Shown here in pieces: positions 27,112 through 34,622 of a stretch of 64,000 nt of DNA. Made by a program: the position numbers and the translations under genes. Position 1 is the stretch's first letter, and the number at the start of each line of letters is the position of its first letter. This DNA is from Paenibacillus sp. cl123. Lineage in GTDB: Bacteria; Bacillota; Bacilli; Paenibacillales; NBRC-103111. The notes under the pieces were generated by a model. That model worked only from the letters and a program-made list of their open reading frames with translations, did no database searches and had not been told where the DNA came from. The stretch lies in the NCBI RefSeq assembly GCF_900101595.1, contig NZ_FMYY01000020.1, positions 58,600-122,599 of the forward strand, in the 5' to 3' direction.

Positions 27112-27201
27112 CTATTTCTTATACTTTTTGCCGACAAATAACAGAAACGCGACACATACGACAAGCACCGCCGCAATCACGAATATATGCAATCCATTCA
27201 T
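27112..27201 (-). CDS. putative 29-residue membrane microprotein
   Basis: Reads MNGLHIFVIAAVLVVCVAFLLF then VGKKYKK: a single hydrophobic helix with a basic C-terminus, a typical layout for small membrane peptides. A weak purine stretch (AAAAGGGG) lies 13 bases upstream of the ATG. No homologue is recognised. The composition and complete helix argue for a gene; the weak ribosome site argues against. Confidence 0.4.
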   Translation of the reverse strand: MNGLHIFVIAAVLVVCVAFLLFVGKKYKK

Positions 27202-27540
27202 CCGGTCTCAAGCCCCTTTTTATCGACAGGTAATATCCCATAGTAAGATACGCGGCAGGGATCTGTCAAGAATGCGAAGCAGCTCATGCAAAATGCCATG
27301 GAGAGTAACATGGCTTGTTAACAATCACGGGCAAGCGAGGGGCCGTGGGCTTGGGACGGAGTAACTCAGCTGACTTGGAGGGCGTCGTTCGCTTACATTG
27401 ACATGTTGGAGAGTTGCAGAAGGGATTTGTTTGCTATTTATTACTGCTTCGGTGTCTCTACTCGGTGTTTCTACTCGGAAATTCCGGCCCCCGTGCCGAA
27501 ATAGGGACTAGGCTGCGCGTGATCAGCAGTTCAGGCCCAT

Positions 27541-27788
27541 TTATACGATTTTTCGTATACCCTTCATCCCTTTGCTCGCCAGCCGAGCGTATTTATACGG
27601 TTTTCCGCACAACTCCCATGCTTTTATCTGTCACCGCAGCGTATTTATACGTTTTTCCATACAAATCCCATACGTTGACCACCCATCGGGCGCATTTTAT
27701 ACGATTTTTCGGCTACAACTCGGAAAGACGTCGCAGGCCGTGCGATTATTGGTTACTGCTTAGGCCTCCTCATCTTATACGATTTTTC
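27541..27788. repeat. five-copy degenerate repeat, core TTATACGATTTTTC
   Basis: Cores begin at 27541, 27593, 27645, 27707 and 27775, spaced 52, 52, 62 and 68 bp. Copies 1, 4 and 5 carry the identical 14-mer; copies 2 and 3 differ at two or three bases. In copies 1-4 further bases recur after the core (CCCAT in copies 2-3, and GCGTA or GCGCA just before the next core), so it is a decayed tandem array of about 52 bp. The unit TTACTGCTT also recurs around copies 4 and 5. Confidence 0.7.
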
Positions 27789-27970
27789 AGTTACTGCTTG
27801 CTTGGGCCTTCTTCTGAAGTAGGGAAATTTACGTAATAACGTTTTTAACGTCATCTTGCAGCCTTGCCCGCTTCGGCGTCGTGCGCTCTGCGTTTACGCC
27901 TGCTTTTCTGTGGGTTATAATGGAAGAAAGCAGTCAACGGAACATTCCAGCTTGAACGGAGGGATGAAGC

Positions 27971-28651
27971 ATGATCGCACCGGTCGGCAGTCTATTTCGC
28001 GCTTATGAAACCCATGCTCTGTGGGCGGCACAAGACAAAGCGCAGCAGAGCCGCAGCGGCCCCGTCAGCCGTATCACCAAAGCGGTTTTCCCGGACTCGA
28101 CGATGGCCGGATACCGGTTTGACCAGTTTGCCAAAGAAGCCGCCGCAGGTCTTGCCCAAGTCGAAGACAAAGCCGGGCAGGCGAAGCAAACCGCCGCCGA
28201 CGCACGGGACGCTCTGCGCAGCGTAGGGGACAAGTCGGGCCTAGCGGCCGAACAGCTGACCCGCGGCTACAACGAGCTTGTGACCGCGCTGAGCGAGGCC
28301 GGGCCGATGACCCGCTCCGCTGCTTCACGGTTTGCCGCCCAACTGCCGCTTGGACAGCTGGAGGAACTGGGCCTGGAGCGTCAGCCCGACGGTACGTTAT
28401 CGCTCCACGCGGCGAAATTCGCCGAGCAGTCGGCACGACGGCCGGCAGAGGCCGCGCAAGCGTTGGCAGGCTTCGCCGAGCGGCTCATGACAGCCGCGAG
28501 CGAGCTGCAGACTTCGCCGGCTTTCCAGCTTTTGGAGCCGAAGTATGGCCCGCTCCGTGCGCTTAGCAGCTACGGGAAGAGCCCAGGCAGCGGGCTAAAA
28601 ACATACCTGCCGGTGCCTATAACCGGCATACTGTTCGACGCTTATATGTAA
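27971..28651 (+). CDS. hypothetical protein, alpha-helical
   Basis: Protein of 226 residues, not recognised. It is rich in Ala, Gln, Glu and Lys, with predicted long helices at about 45-100 (KEAAAGLAQVEDKAGQAKQTAADARDAL) and 145-185, no signal peptide and no membrane segment. The ends are conspicuous: VGSLFRAYET at the start and TGILFDAYM at the end share an xLFxAYx pattern. The start follows ACGGAGGGATGAAGC, a strong ribosome site, and codon usage resembles the neighbours. The 9-bp microsatellite begins 30 bp after its stop. Confidence 0.7.
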   Translation: MIAPVGSLFRAYETHALWAAQDKAQQSRSGPVSRITKAVFPDSTMAGYRFDQFAKEAAAGLAQVEDKAGQAKQTAADARDALRSVGDKSGLAAEQLTRGYNELVTALSEAGPMTRSAASRFAAQLPLGQLEELGLERQPDGTLSLHAAKFAEQSARRPAEAAQALAGFAERLMTAASELQTSPAFQLLEPKYGPLRALSSYGKSPGSGLKTYLPVPITGILFDAYM

Positions 28652-28680
28652 GAGGCAATTCACAGCCTCGTCCGATTGTA

Positions 28681-28803
28681 TGTCTTTCCTGTCTTTCCTA
28701 TCTTTCCTGTCTTTCCTGTCTTTCCTGTCTTTCCTGTCTTTCCTGTCTTTCCTGTCTTTCCTGTCTTTCCTGTCTTTCCTGTCTTTCCTGTCTTTCCTGT
28801 CTT
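28681..28803. repeat. 9-bp tandem repeat (TGTCTTTCC), 13 copies plus 6 bases
   Basis: Thirteen uninterrupted units of TGTCTTTCC with a single substitution in the third copy (TATCTTTCC), then TGTCTT. Because the unit is a multiple of three, all plus-strand frames stay open: one reads FLS repeats, another VFP repeats. The opposite strand is the purine-rich GGAAAGACA. Near-identity of units indicates a young or slippage-prone array. Confidence 0.95.
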
Positions 28804-28928
28804 ACAGTCTGCTCAACGTATCGTCCTGTTCTCCAATTCATCTGTCTCGTCTTCTTTATCCCGGTGCCTTCCTCCGTTTAAGCATGCCCTTGAGCCTGCA
28901 GCCCGGATCGCCCCGGGCTTTCTTGCGT

Positions 28929-29234
28929 TTATGCCCGCATACGCGACGTATCCGCCTGCCTGCGCACGAGCAGCGCATGCTTCATGCTCACCTTCCGGAC
29001 ATATTCGCCCTTCTGGATCGCCGTCAGGCGGAAAAATTCCTCCGAACGGTACAGCTCCAGCAGCGCGCCTTCGGCAGCCGACTGCGCCGCCCTTTCCTCC
29101 TGCAGCAGGTAATGAGCGATCTGGTAGCTGAATGCTTCGTAGCGCTTCAATATTTCCGTCTTCTCCCCAAATGACAAGCTTTTGCTTGCGTCACGCATCT
29201 CGTTTTTTTCCGACGGCACAGCCGTACCTTTCAT
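28929..29234 (-). CDS. small hypothetical protein resembling sigma-factor region 2
   Basis: Protein of 101 residues. The middle, RYEAFSYQIAHYLLQEERAAQSAAEGALLELYRSEEFF, resembles the sigma-70 region 2 helix pair of ECF-type factors (YxxAxxLLxDExxAxxAxxxALxxLY), but no region 4 follows. It could be a degenerate or regulatory sigma-like protein. ATG 29234 follows AAGGGGAAAGGC; an ATG at 29267 has no such site. A unique small gene between repeats and a glyoxalase-family gene. Confidence 0.6.
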   Translation of the reverse strand: MKGTAVPSEKNEMRDASKSLSFGEKTEILKRYEAFSYQIAHYLLQEERAAQSAAEGALLELYRSEEFFRLTAIQKGEYVRKVSMKHALLVRRQADTSRMRA

Positions 29235-29743
29235 AGCCTTTCCCCTTCTTTCCTGCCGGTTCGACATTCGTTTTCTCTCATTTCCGATCTGTATATGCTC
29301 CAGCGCGGCATCCTGCGCATCCCGAACGCCCGCCTCCAATGCTTAGCAAACAGCCAGGCGGTACGCTTATAGGCGACGATTCATTGAGCGAAAGTCCCCG
29401 ATGATCTCAGATCCCGCCGCCGCCAGCCAACGAGCAACGGCTGCAATTCGTTTAAGACAGCCTTCCGCAGGCAGTCCTTCCCTCCTGCGGCCAACATATA
29501 TATAGACGGTTTAGAGAGGGGGAAGCACTCATTTCTAAAGAAAAGTTTATAATTGTTCCAGTGGAACAATTAATTAATCTCTTTCCTTTAATCCATATTC
29601 TCCAGCCGGCTTTCATCAGCTCGCTCTTCTACAAAACACAAAGACAGACCCCATGATAAGAGGTCTGTCCTTGTATGTCAGGATACGCGGGACGTCAGCT
29701 CTGCCTGCCTGCCTGCCTTCTGCGCATCTTGCCCTATCTCGTC
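29235..29743. other. intergenic region upstream of the sigma-like gene
   Basis: About 500 bp with the leader of the sigma-like gene and, near the far end, the terminator of the VOC gene (29639-29672). A short minus-strand frame (29381-29569) has no support. Nothing else was recognised. Confidence 0.5.
29639..29672 (-). terminator. terminator of the VOC-family gene
   Basis: Eight-bp stem GACAGACC/GGTCTGTC with TTTGTGTTTT following on the minus strand. Confidence 0.65.
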
Positions 29744-30151
29744 TTACAGCTTGTCTTCGCCCGTGCTCTGGAACAACTCGATAAGCTCGCCATCCGGGCC
29801 TTTAAAAAAGGACAGCCTTACAGGAATACCGCCTAGCTCGACATTTTTCGGCTCCACGGTAACTTCGGCTCCGGCCGCGCGGGCGCGCTCGGTCACGCCG
29901 TCCACATCTTCCGTTCTCAGCGCCAGATGAAGAAAAGCCCCCTCCGGCTTCTGGCCTTCCTTACCGCCCGCGAATACTTCCAGATAGTTGCCATCGCCCG
30001 TATCCAGCAATACCGCTCGCTTGTCGCCTTCTCCCCACTGATGCCGAACGGTAAAGCCCAGCACATCGGAATAAAAGCGGATCGTGCCCTCGAAGTCAAA
30101 TACGCGGATTGCGACGTGGTGGAAACCGCCGCCTCTGAGAATAGCGTTGCT
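29744..30151 (-). CDS. VOC/glyoxalase-superfamily protein
   Basis: Single-domain vicinal-oxygen-chelate protein of 135 residues (FHHVAIRVFDFEGTIRFYSDVLGF at the N-terminus; GDGNYLEVFAGG; HLALRTEDVD; GPDGELIELFQ). Metal ligands would be H in HHVAI, E in YLEVF, H in HLALR and E in IELF, all present. GTG 30151 is preferred over ATG 30184, because the promoter -10 box ends 13 bases before that ATG and a GGGCAGGTG site precedes the GTG. It could be a lactoylglutathione lyase-like or dioxygenase enzyme; the substrate is unknown. Confidence 0.82.
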   Translation of the reverse strand, partial: SNAILRGGGFHHVAIRVFDFEGTIRFYSDVLGFTVRHQWGEGDKRAVLLDTGDGNYLEVFAGGKEGQKPEGAFLHLALRTEDVDGVTERARAAGAEVTVEPKNVELGGIPVRLSFFKGPDGELIELFQSTGEDKL

Positions 30152-30196
30152 CACAAACCGACACCTGCCCTCATCAATTTTCATGAATTAAGCCTC

Positions 30197-30225
30197 ATTA
30201 TAGCCTGTCTGTCACTATTGCTCAA
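30197..30225 (-). promoter_or_regulatory. sigma-A promoter of the VOC gene
   Basis: Minus strand TTGAGC, 17-bp spacer, TATAAT. Transcription would start near 30190, which argues for the GTG start at 30151. Confidence 0.75.
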
Positions 30226-30306
30226 CCCACATCTTTTCCTTGTGCAAACACCACTCGATAGCGGATTCCGACCGGACCTTTTGCTCTTTCCAAAATCCCA
30301 CTCGAT

Positions 30307-30615
30307 CTATGTGATCCAGGACTGGGCCCATGCTTCGATGCCTCTTAATACCGGCTCCAGCGCCAGACCTTTCTCCGTCAACGAATACTCGATTCGGACC
30401 GGCATCTCCGGATACACATCGCGCTGTACGATGCCTTCCTGCTCCAGGTCCTTTAGCCGCTCGGACAACAGCCGGCCGCTGATGGGCAGAGCAGCTTCGA
30501 TCGTACAGAACCGCTGCGGCCCGGCAAGCAATTGATAGATGATGAGCACAGCCCACCGCTTGCTTATGATCTGTGTTGCCTTCTCCATCCGGGGACATAA
30601 GGACGACGGTTTCAA
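30307..30615 (-). CDS. HxlR-family redox-sensing repressor, YodB/CatR-like
   Basis: Winged-helix repressor of 102 residues. It resembles B. subtilis YodB along its length: an N-terminal CPRMEKA equivalent to the YodB CPKMESA with its redox-active Cys (Cys7 here), then SKRWAVLIIYQLL, GRLLSERLKDLEQEGIVQR and YSLTEKG. A second Cys lies at 37 (RFCTIE); the two C-terminal YodB cysteines are absent. Starts at TTG after GAGGTGAGG. Divergent from a dioxygenase/DoxX pair, which is the catR-catDE logic: quinone or electrophile sensing and detoxification. Confidence 0.85.
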   Translation of the reverse strand: MKPSSLCPRMEKATQIISKRWAVLIIYQLLAGPQRFCTIEAALPISGRLLSERLKDLEQEGIVQRDVYPEMPVRIEYSLTEKGLALEPVLRGIEAWAQSWIT

Positions 30616-30663
30616 GTAGCCTCACCTCACTAACCTGCTTTACCTTCTAGTATAACCGATATT

Positions 30664-30747
30664 AACTAAATATTATATAGTTTATATTTTATAGTTATCC
30701 ACTTGACCAAATTAAGTTATCATCATATACTTACTTACATAAAGTAA
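30664..30747. promoter_or_regulatory. candidate HxlR operators in the divergent spacer
   Basis: Two palindromes: AACTAAATA/TATATAGTT around a central T (30664-30682, one mismatch) and TTACTT/AAGTAA with five bases between (30731-30747). The second lies about 45 bp upstream of the dioxygenase start. Assignment to the HxlR protein is by position. Confidence 0.45.
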
Positions 30748-30790
30748 CCTATAACTTTCAGTTCCATACACCGACTAGGAGGATTTTCAA

Positions 30791-31558
30791 ATGATGCCGT
30801 CCCTTTTCCTGGCCCATGGCTCTCCCATGCTTGCCCTGCAGCAAAATGACTATACGGATTTCCTGCAGCGTCTTGCAGGACGGCTGCAGCCGAAAGCTAT
30901 TGTGATTTTCACCGCCCACTGGGAGACTCAAACGACCACCGTCTCCGCCTCCGACGCCGTCTACGAAACGATCTATGATTTCGGCGGGTTCCCGGATGAA
31001 TTGTATGCGCTGACCTATCCGGCCAAAGGCTCCTCCCGGATTGCAGGCGACGTGAAGGACCGTCTGGAGAAGCAGGGCATCGCCGTTCACACCGACCTCA
31101 CGCGCGGACTTGACCACGGCTCCTGGACATTGCTGTACCGGATGTATCCGGCCGCTGACATTCCCGTTATCCAGTTGTCCGTGAATCCGTATCTGCCTCC
31201 GGCCGAGCAATACAAGATTGGCGAAGCGCTGCGCGGGCTTGGGGACGAAGATATTCTTGTCATCGGCAGCGGCGTCACCGTCCATAATCTGCGCATGGTG
31301 AATTGGGGCCAAAACACGCCCGAGCCCTGGGCCGTCGCCTTCGACGACTGGCTGATCGACCGGCTGGAGCGCCGGGATCTGGAAGCCTTGTTCAGCTATG
31401 ACCGCCTGGCTCCCCATGCCCAGGCAGCCGTTCCGCGGCCCGAGCATTTTGTGCCGCTGTTCATCGCACTGGGCGCGGGCTCCCCTGACCGCAAGCCGGA
31501 GCTGATCCACCGCAGCTACGAGCTCGGCACGCTGAGCTATGCCTGCTTTGAATTTTAA
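30791..31558 (+). CDS. DODA-type extradiol ring-cleavage dioxygenase
   Basis: Iron- or zinc-dependent extradiol dioxygenase of the LigB/DODA group (YgiD-like), 255 residues. Putative metal ligands: H9 in LAHGSP, H in FTAHWE near residue 42 and H in NLRMVNWG/HNLRM near 160; DHGSWTLLYRMYPAADIPV is the family signature. Such enzymes open catechol-type rings. AGGAGGATTTTCAA precedes ATG. Followed after 26 bp by a DoxX gene and divergent from a YodB-like repressor, so it probably serves in catechol/quinone stress. Confidence 0.9.
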   Translation: MMPSLFLAHGSPMLALQQNDYTDFLQRLAGRLQPKAIVIFTAHWETQTTTVSASDAVYETIYDFGGFPDELYALTYPAKGSSRIAGDVKDRLEKQGIAVHTDLTRGLDHGSWTLLYRMYPAADIPVIQLSVNPYLPPAEQYKIGEALRGLGDEDILVIGSGVTVHNLRMVNWGQNTPEPWAVAFDDWLIDRLERRDLEALFSYDRLAPHAQAAVPRPEHFVPLFIALGAGSPDRKPELIHRSYELGTLSYACFEF

Positions 31559-31584
31559 TCCCCTAAGGAGTAAAGGAAGCGACT

Positions 31585-32016
31585 ATGAACACACAAGTAA
31601 ACATCGGACTGCTGCTGTTCCGCGTCATGCTGGGTTTGACCTTCTCCGTTCACGGCTATCAGAAATTCGCCGGAGGCATCGACAACGTCTCGGGCTGGTT
31701 TCAAACCCTTCAGCTGCCTGGCTTTACGGCTTATCTGGTAGCTGTTATCGAGTTGGTAGGCGGAGTCGCGGTCATTCTGGGACTTGGCACGCGCTTGATC
31801 TCCGTTCTATTCGTGATCATCATGGCCGTTGCCCTCTTCAAGGTCAAGCTGTCGGCAGGCTTCACCGGCAGCGCGCAGGCGGCAGGCTATGAACTGGAGC
31901 TTATCCTGCTCGTATTATCGGCCGGTCTCGCGTTCACCGGCAGTCCCCTGCTGGCGGTCGAGCGTTTGTTTCTGGACGGCACGGCCAACGAGGATTTGAG
32001 CTCGAAAGCCGCTTAA
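31585..32016 (+). CDS. DoxX-family membrane protein
   Basis: Four-helix membrane protein of 143 residues of the DoxX group (LLFRVMLGLTFSVHGYQKFAGG; LPGFTAYLVAVIELVGGVAVILG; LFVIIMAVALFKVKL). Co-transcribed with the dioxygenase (26-bp gap, AAGGAG site). CatD of the B. subtilis catDE operon is also DoxX-like, which supports a role in quinone or thiol-redox stress, although the biochemical activity of DoxX proteins is poorly defined. Confidence 0.9.
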   Translation: MNTQVNIGLLLFRVMLGLTFSVHGYQKFAGGIDNVSGWFQTLQLPGFTAYLVAVIELVGGVAVILGLGTRLISVLFVIIMAVALFKVKLSAGFTGSAQAAGYELELILLVLSAGLAFTGSPLLAVERLFLDGTANEDLSSKAA

Positions 32017-32056
32017 AACACCCGCGCGGCGGGCGTACCGAAATACCGCAACCGGC

Positions 32057-32113
32057 AAATAACCCCTTACAGTCCTGCTCCTCATGCGAAGCCGGTCTGT
32101 AAGGGGTTATTTT
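32057..32113. terminator. bidirectional terminator between doxX and liaR
   Basis: Sixteen-base arms AAATAACCCCTTACAG and CTGTAAGGGGTTATTT pair perfectly across a 24-base loop, with T runs on both strands, between convergent operons. Confidence 0.85.
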
Positions 32114-32124
32114 CATGGCTATGT

Positions 32125-32772
32125 CTACTCGACAAGGCCCTTCTTATAAGCATAGATCGCGGCCTGAGTGCGGTCCTCGACCCCAAGCTTCGCCAAAATA
32201 TTCGTCACATGGAATTTCACCGTCTTCACGCCGATGAACAGATCGTCCGCCACATCCTGATTGGACTTGCCGGAAGCGATCAGGCGCAGCACTTCCATCT
32301 CTCGTTCCGTCAGCTCCTCATGCGGCATAGCCGCCTGCTTCGGCTGGCGGAAGCGGTTCATCAGCTTGGAGGCGACCTGGGACTCCAGCACCGACTGACC
32401 TTGAACGGCCGCTCGAATCGCCTGGGCGATCTCGCCGGCGCGGGACGTCTTCAGCAGGTAGCTGAACGCTCCTGCCTCAATAACCGGATAAATCTTCTCA
32501 TCGTCGATAAAGCTCGTCAGCACGATCACCTTGCAATCCGGATGCTGCTCAAGCAGACGGCGCGTCGTCTCGATGCCGTCCATTCCTTCCATCACCAGAT
32601 CCATCAGCACCACGTCCGGACGGTATTCCAGCGCCAGCCGGATTCCTTCCTGCCCGCCGCTGGCTTCGCCGACCACCTCGATATCGTCCTCCGTGCCAAG
32701 CACAGCTGCAAGCCCGATCCGTACCATCTCATGATCGTCCACCAGCAGTACTTTAATCGTCGTCTCTTCCAT
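32125..32772 (-). CDS. liaR: NarL-family response regulator LiaR
   Basis: Response regulator of 215 residues controlling the envelope-stress operon upstream. Receiver domain with D58 in VVLMDLVMEGMDG as phospho-acceptor, and a LuxR-type helix-turn-helix at about 150-205 (LTEREMEVLRLIASGKSNQDVADDLFIGVKTVKFHVTNIL). ATG 32772 follows GGAGGAACC; it overlaps the end of liaS by 20 bases, implying translational coupling. Last gene of the lia/psp operon. Confidence 0.93.
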   Translation of the reverse strand: MEETTIKVLLVDDHEMVRIGLAAVLGTEDDIEVVGEASGGQEGIRLALEYRPDVVLMDLVMEGMDGIETTRRLLEQHPDCKVIVLTSFIDDEKIYPVIEAGAFSYLLKTSRAGEIAQAIRAAVQGQSVLESQVASKLMNRFRQPKQAAMPHEELTEREMEVLRLIASGKSNQDVADDLFIGVKTVKFHVTNILAKLGVEDRTQAAIYAYKKGLVE

Positions 32773-33829
32773 GATGGGTTCCTCCTTCCGCCAATATCGG
32801 AATTCTAATTTCAATGCGCGTCCCTTTACCGGGAGCCGTGATCAGATTCATCGATCCGCCGATTTCGTTCACACGTTCATTCATCGTCACAATCCCGTAG
32901 GAAGCCTGCTTCCGCGTGTCCAGATCGAAGCCGACTCCGTCATCCCGGATCATGAGCTTAACCACATCAACCGATGGCTTGGTCAGCTTCACCTCAAGCT
33001 TGGTTGCTTTGGAATGCCGCAGCGCGTTCGACATGGCCTCCTGGGCAATCCGGAACAAATGGTCCTCGATTCCCCGCGGCAGCCTGACTCCTTCTGCGAA
33101 CTCCCAGTCGATCTTCATCGGCACCTTCGCGGACAGCTCCTGCATCAGCTCGACAAGCCCATCCGACAGCCGCTTGCCCTCCAAGTGGACCGGCCGCAGA
33201 TGCAGAAGCAAGGCACGCATCTCGGATTGAGCGACCGACGCCATCTCCTCAATCAGGAAAATTTGCCGCTGAGCCTTGTCAAAGTCCTTGTCCAGCGTCC
33301 GGCCGACAGCCGTCGCCGTCATCGAGATCGCAAACAGCTGCTGGCTGACCGCATCATGCAGCTCGCGCGCGAGCCGCTGCCGCTCTTCTACGATCGCCGA
33401 ATACTTCGCCCGCTGGGCGAGCTGGGCATTGTTGCTGGACAGCCTCTGTAGCGAAGACACCTGCTCCTCCCACTTTTTCGTGATCTGATTCAGCTGCTCG
33501 CCGAGCCGGCCGATCTCATCTTCGCCCAGCGGCGGCACCGAGCGGTTCAGATTGCCTTTCTCCAGCGAAAGCATGACCTCCCTCAGCTGCTCCAGCCTGC
33601 GCGTGATCCGGTAAGCCGACCACAGCCCATAGGACGCGCCGATGATAACCGTGATGGCGATCAGCGTCAGACTGACGCTAACGCCTTCCTTCCATGATTC
33701 GAATGGCCTCAAGTACCCGTTAGCCTGGAGGAAATACACGATGACGGCAAACAGAACAAGGCTGAGCCCCATGGACTCCGCCATATTCCGCCATATCATA
33801 TTGGTTAGACGTTTTTCATGTCCATCCAT
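32753..33829 (-). CDS. liaS: histidine kinase LiaS
   Basis: HisKA_3-type sensor kinase of 358 residues. Two N-terminal helices (about 18-38 and 48-70) with a very short outer loop, HAMP (about 72-125), dimerisation/phosphoacceptor region with RQRLARELHDAVSQQLF (His near 168) and HATPase_c with NALRHS and DDGVGFD. It is the sensor of the LiaFSR three-component system responding to lipid-II-cycle antibiotics; LiaF keeps it off in characterised Bacillus. Starts 18 bp after liaF. Confidence 0.93.
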   Translation of the reverse strand: MDGHEKRLTNMIWRNMAESMGLSLVLFAVIVYFLQANGYLRPFESWKEGVSVSLTLIAITVIIGASYGLWSAYRITRRLEQLREVMLSLEKGNLNRSVPPLGEDEIGRLGEQLNQITKKWEEQVSSLQRLSSNNAQLAQRAKYSAIVEERQRLARELHDAVSQQLFAISMTATAVGRTLDKDFDKAQRQIFLIEEMASVAQSEMRALLLHLRPVHLEGKRLSDGLVELMQELSAKVPMKIDWEFAEGVRLPRGIEDHLFRIAQEAMSNALRHSKATKLEVKLTKPSVDVVKLMIRDDGVGFDLDTRKQASYGIVTMNERVNEIGGSMNLITAPGKGTRIEIRIPILAEGGTHHGRDDD

Positions 33830-33847
33830 TCTCCAGAACCTCCAGCA

Positions 33848-34498
33848 CTACACGATTTTAATGTCGATATCCGCGATCACGTAGGACATCTCCAGCTTCA
33901 CCTGACGGTCGGCCGTCCAGTAGTTGGGCGACTGCCAGACCAGTTTGTTCATCATGCCGGTCTCTTTGTCGTTGCCGATGCTGGTCTGACCGAACAGCAC
34001 CGATGCCGTGATGGACAGTCCTACGTCCTCGGGAACAATTACGTCGATATCCCCGATCACGCCTTGTAAAATGATCGTCGTTTCCTTCGTTTCGGGAATC
34101 GCATACGTCAGGTCCATATGCATCTCGCCAAGCACGTTCCAGATCGACATATTCCGCAGAACCCAGGGCTCGCGTCCCCAGCGAATGCTGTCTATGATGC
34201 TCTGCTTGCGATAATGCTGATCATCCCGATGAAGCTTACGCGATTTATTGTAGAAAAACCCGAGCGAGATCAGAATGACCGCTATGACAAGCGGCAAATT
34301 CCCGCCGATCAGCAGCAGCAGTCCGATGATCATAAAGACATAACCCCTGCGGCCCGTGCCCGACCGAACCTGATACACCCCGAACAAAAGCAGAAAGAGG
34401 GCGACAATCGTCATGAAGCTAAGATGATCGTCTGCCAGTAAAAATACCCCCGCACCGATTAACACGATGGCAATGTTGCGGTTCCGTTTGCTGTTCAT
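33848..34498 (-). CDS. liaF: LiaF-type negative regulator
   Basis: Membrane protein of 216 residues. Four closely spaced N-terminal helices (about 8-100) precede a soluble C-terminal beta-rich domain (DLTYAIPETKETTIILQGVIGDIDVIVPEDVGLSI), the cell-wall-active antibiotic response domain of LiaF. In Bacillus it inhibits LiaS. Position directly before liaS and after pspA/liaH matches the operon order. Confidence 0.9.
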   Translation of the reverse strand: MNSKRNRNIAIVLIGAGVFLLADDHLSFMTIVALFLLLFGVYQVRSGTGRRGYVFMIIGLLLLIGGNLPLVIAVILISLGFFYNKSRKLHRDDQHYRKQSIIDSIRWGREPWVLRNMSIWNVLGEMHMDLTYAIPETKETTIILQGVIGDIDVIVPEDVGLSITASVLFGQTSIGNDKETGMMNKLVWQSPNYWTADRQVKLEMSYVIADIDIKIV

Positions 34499-34536
34499 GC
34501 TGCCGCCCCCTTTCGAAACAACTCTCCCCTAACTGA

Positions 34537-34579
34537 GGCAAAAGCCATAGCGGCTTTTTCCGGCCCCATGGCTTTTGCC
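34537..34579. repeat. 12-bp inverted repeat between liaH and liaF
   Basis: GGCAAAAGCCAT pairs perfectly with ATGGCTTTTGCC across 19 bases, between two operon segments. There is no T run on either side, so it may attenuate or process the lia transcript rather than end it. Confidence 0.5.
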
Positions 34580-34622
34580 TTACCTAGCATATCACAACTG
34601 CCCGTTTCACTCCACTGGCTGT

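Larger units (their letters stand above)
27000..27970. other. gene-poor interval with microprotein and repeats
   Basis: Almost 1 kb without a long gene. It contains a possible 29-residue minus-strand membrane peptide (27112-27201) and a degenerate tandem repeat (27541-27788). A plus-strand frame of 140 residues (27414-27836) crosses the repeats and encodes the recurring string FIRFFxY. It lacks a ribosome site and is treated as a by-product of the repeat. Confidence 0.55.

Noticed and set aside
27541..27788. CRISPR array
   Set aside because: The repeat core is only 14 bases, copies are degenerate, spacing is uneven and intervening sequences resemble each other; no cas genes are present.
27414..27836. 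140-residue frame with recurring FIRFFxY
   Set aside because: It is the translation of the degenerate repeat, without a ribosome site or plausible composition.
28676..29174. Plus-strand frames encoding long FLS or VFP repeats
   Set aside because: They arise from the 9-bp microsatellite, have no ribosome site and continue antisense to the sigma-like gene.
29381..29569. 62-codon minus-strand frame
   Set aside because: No ribosome site and no recognisable features; it is treated as non-coding.
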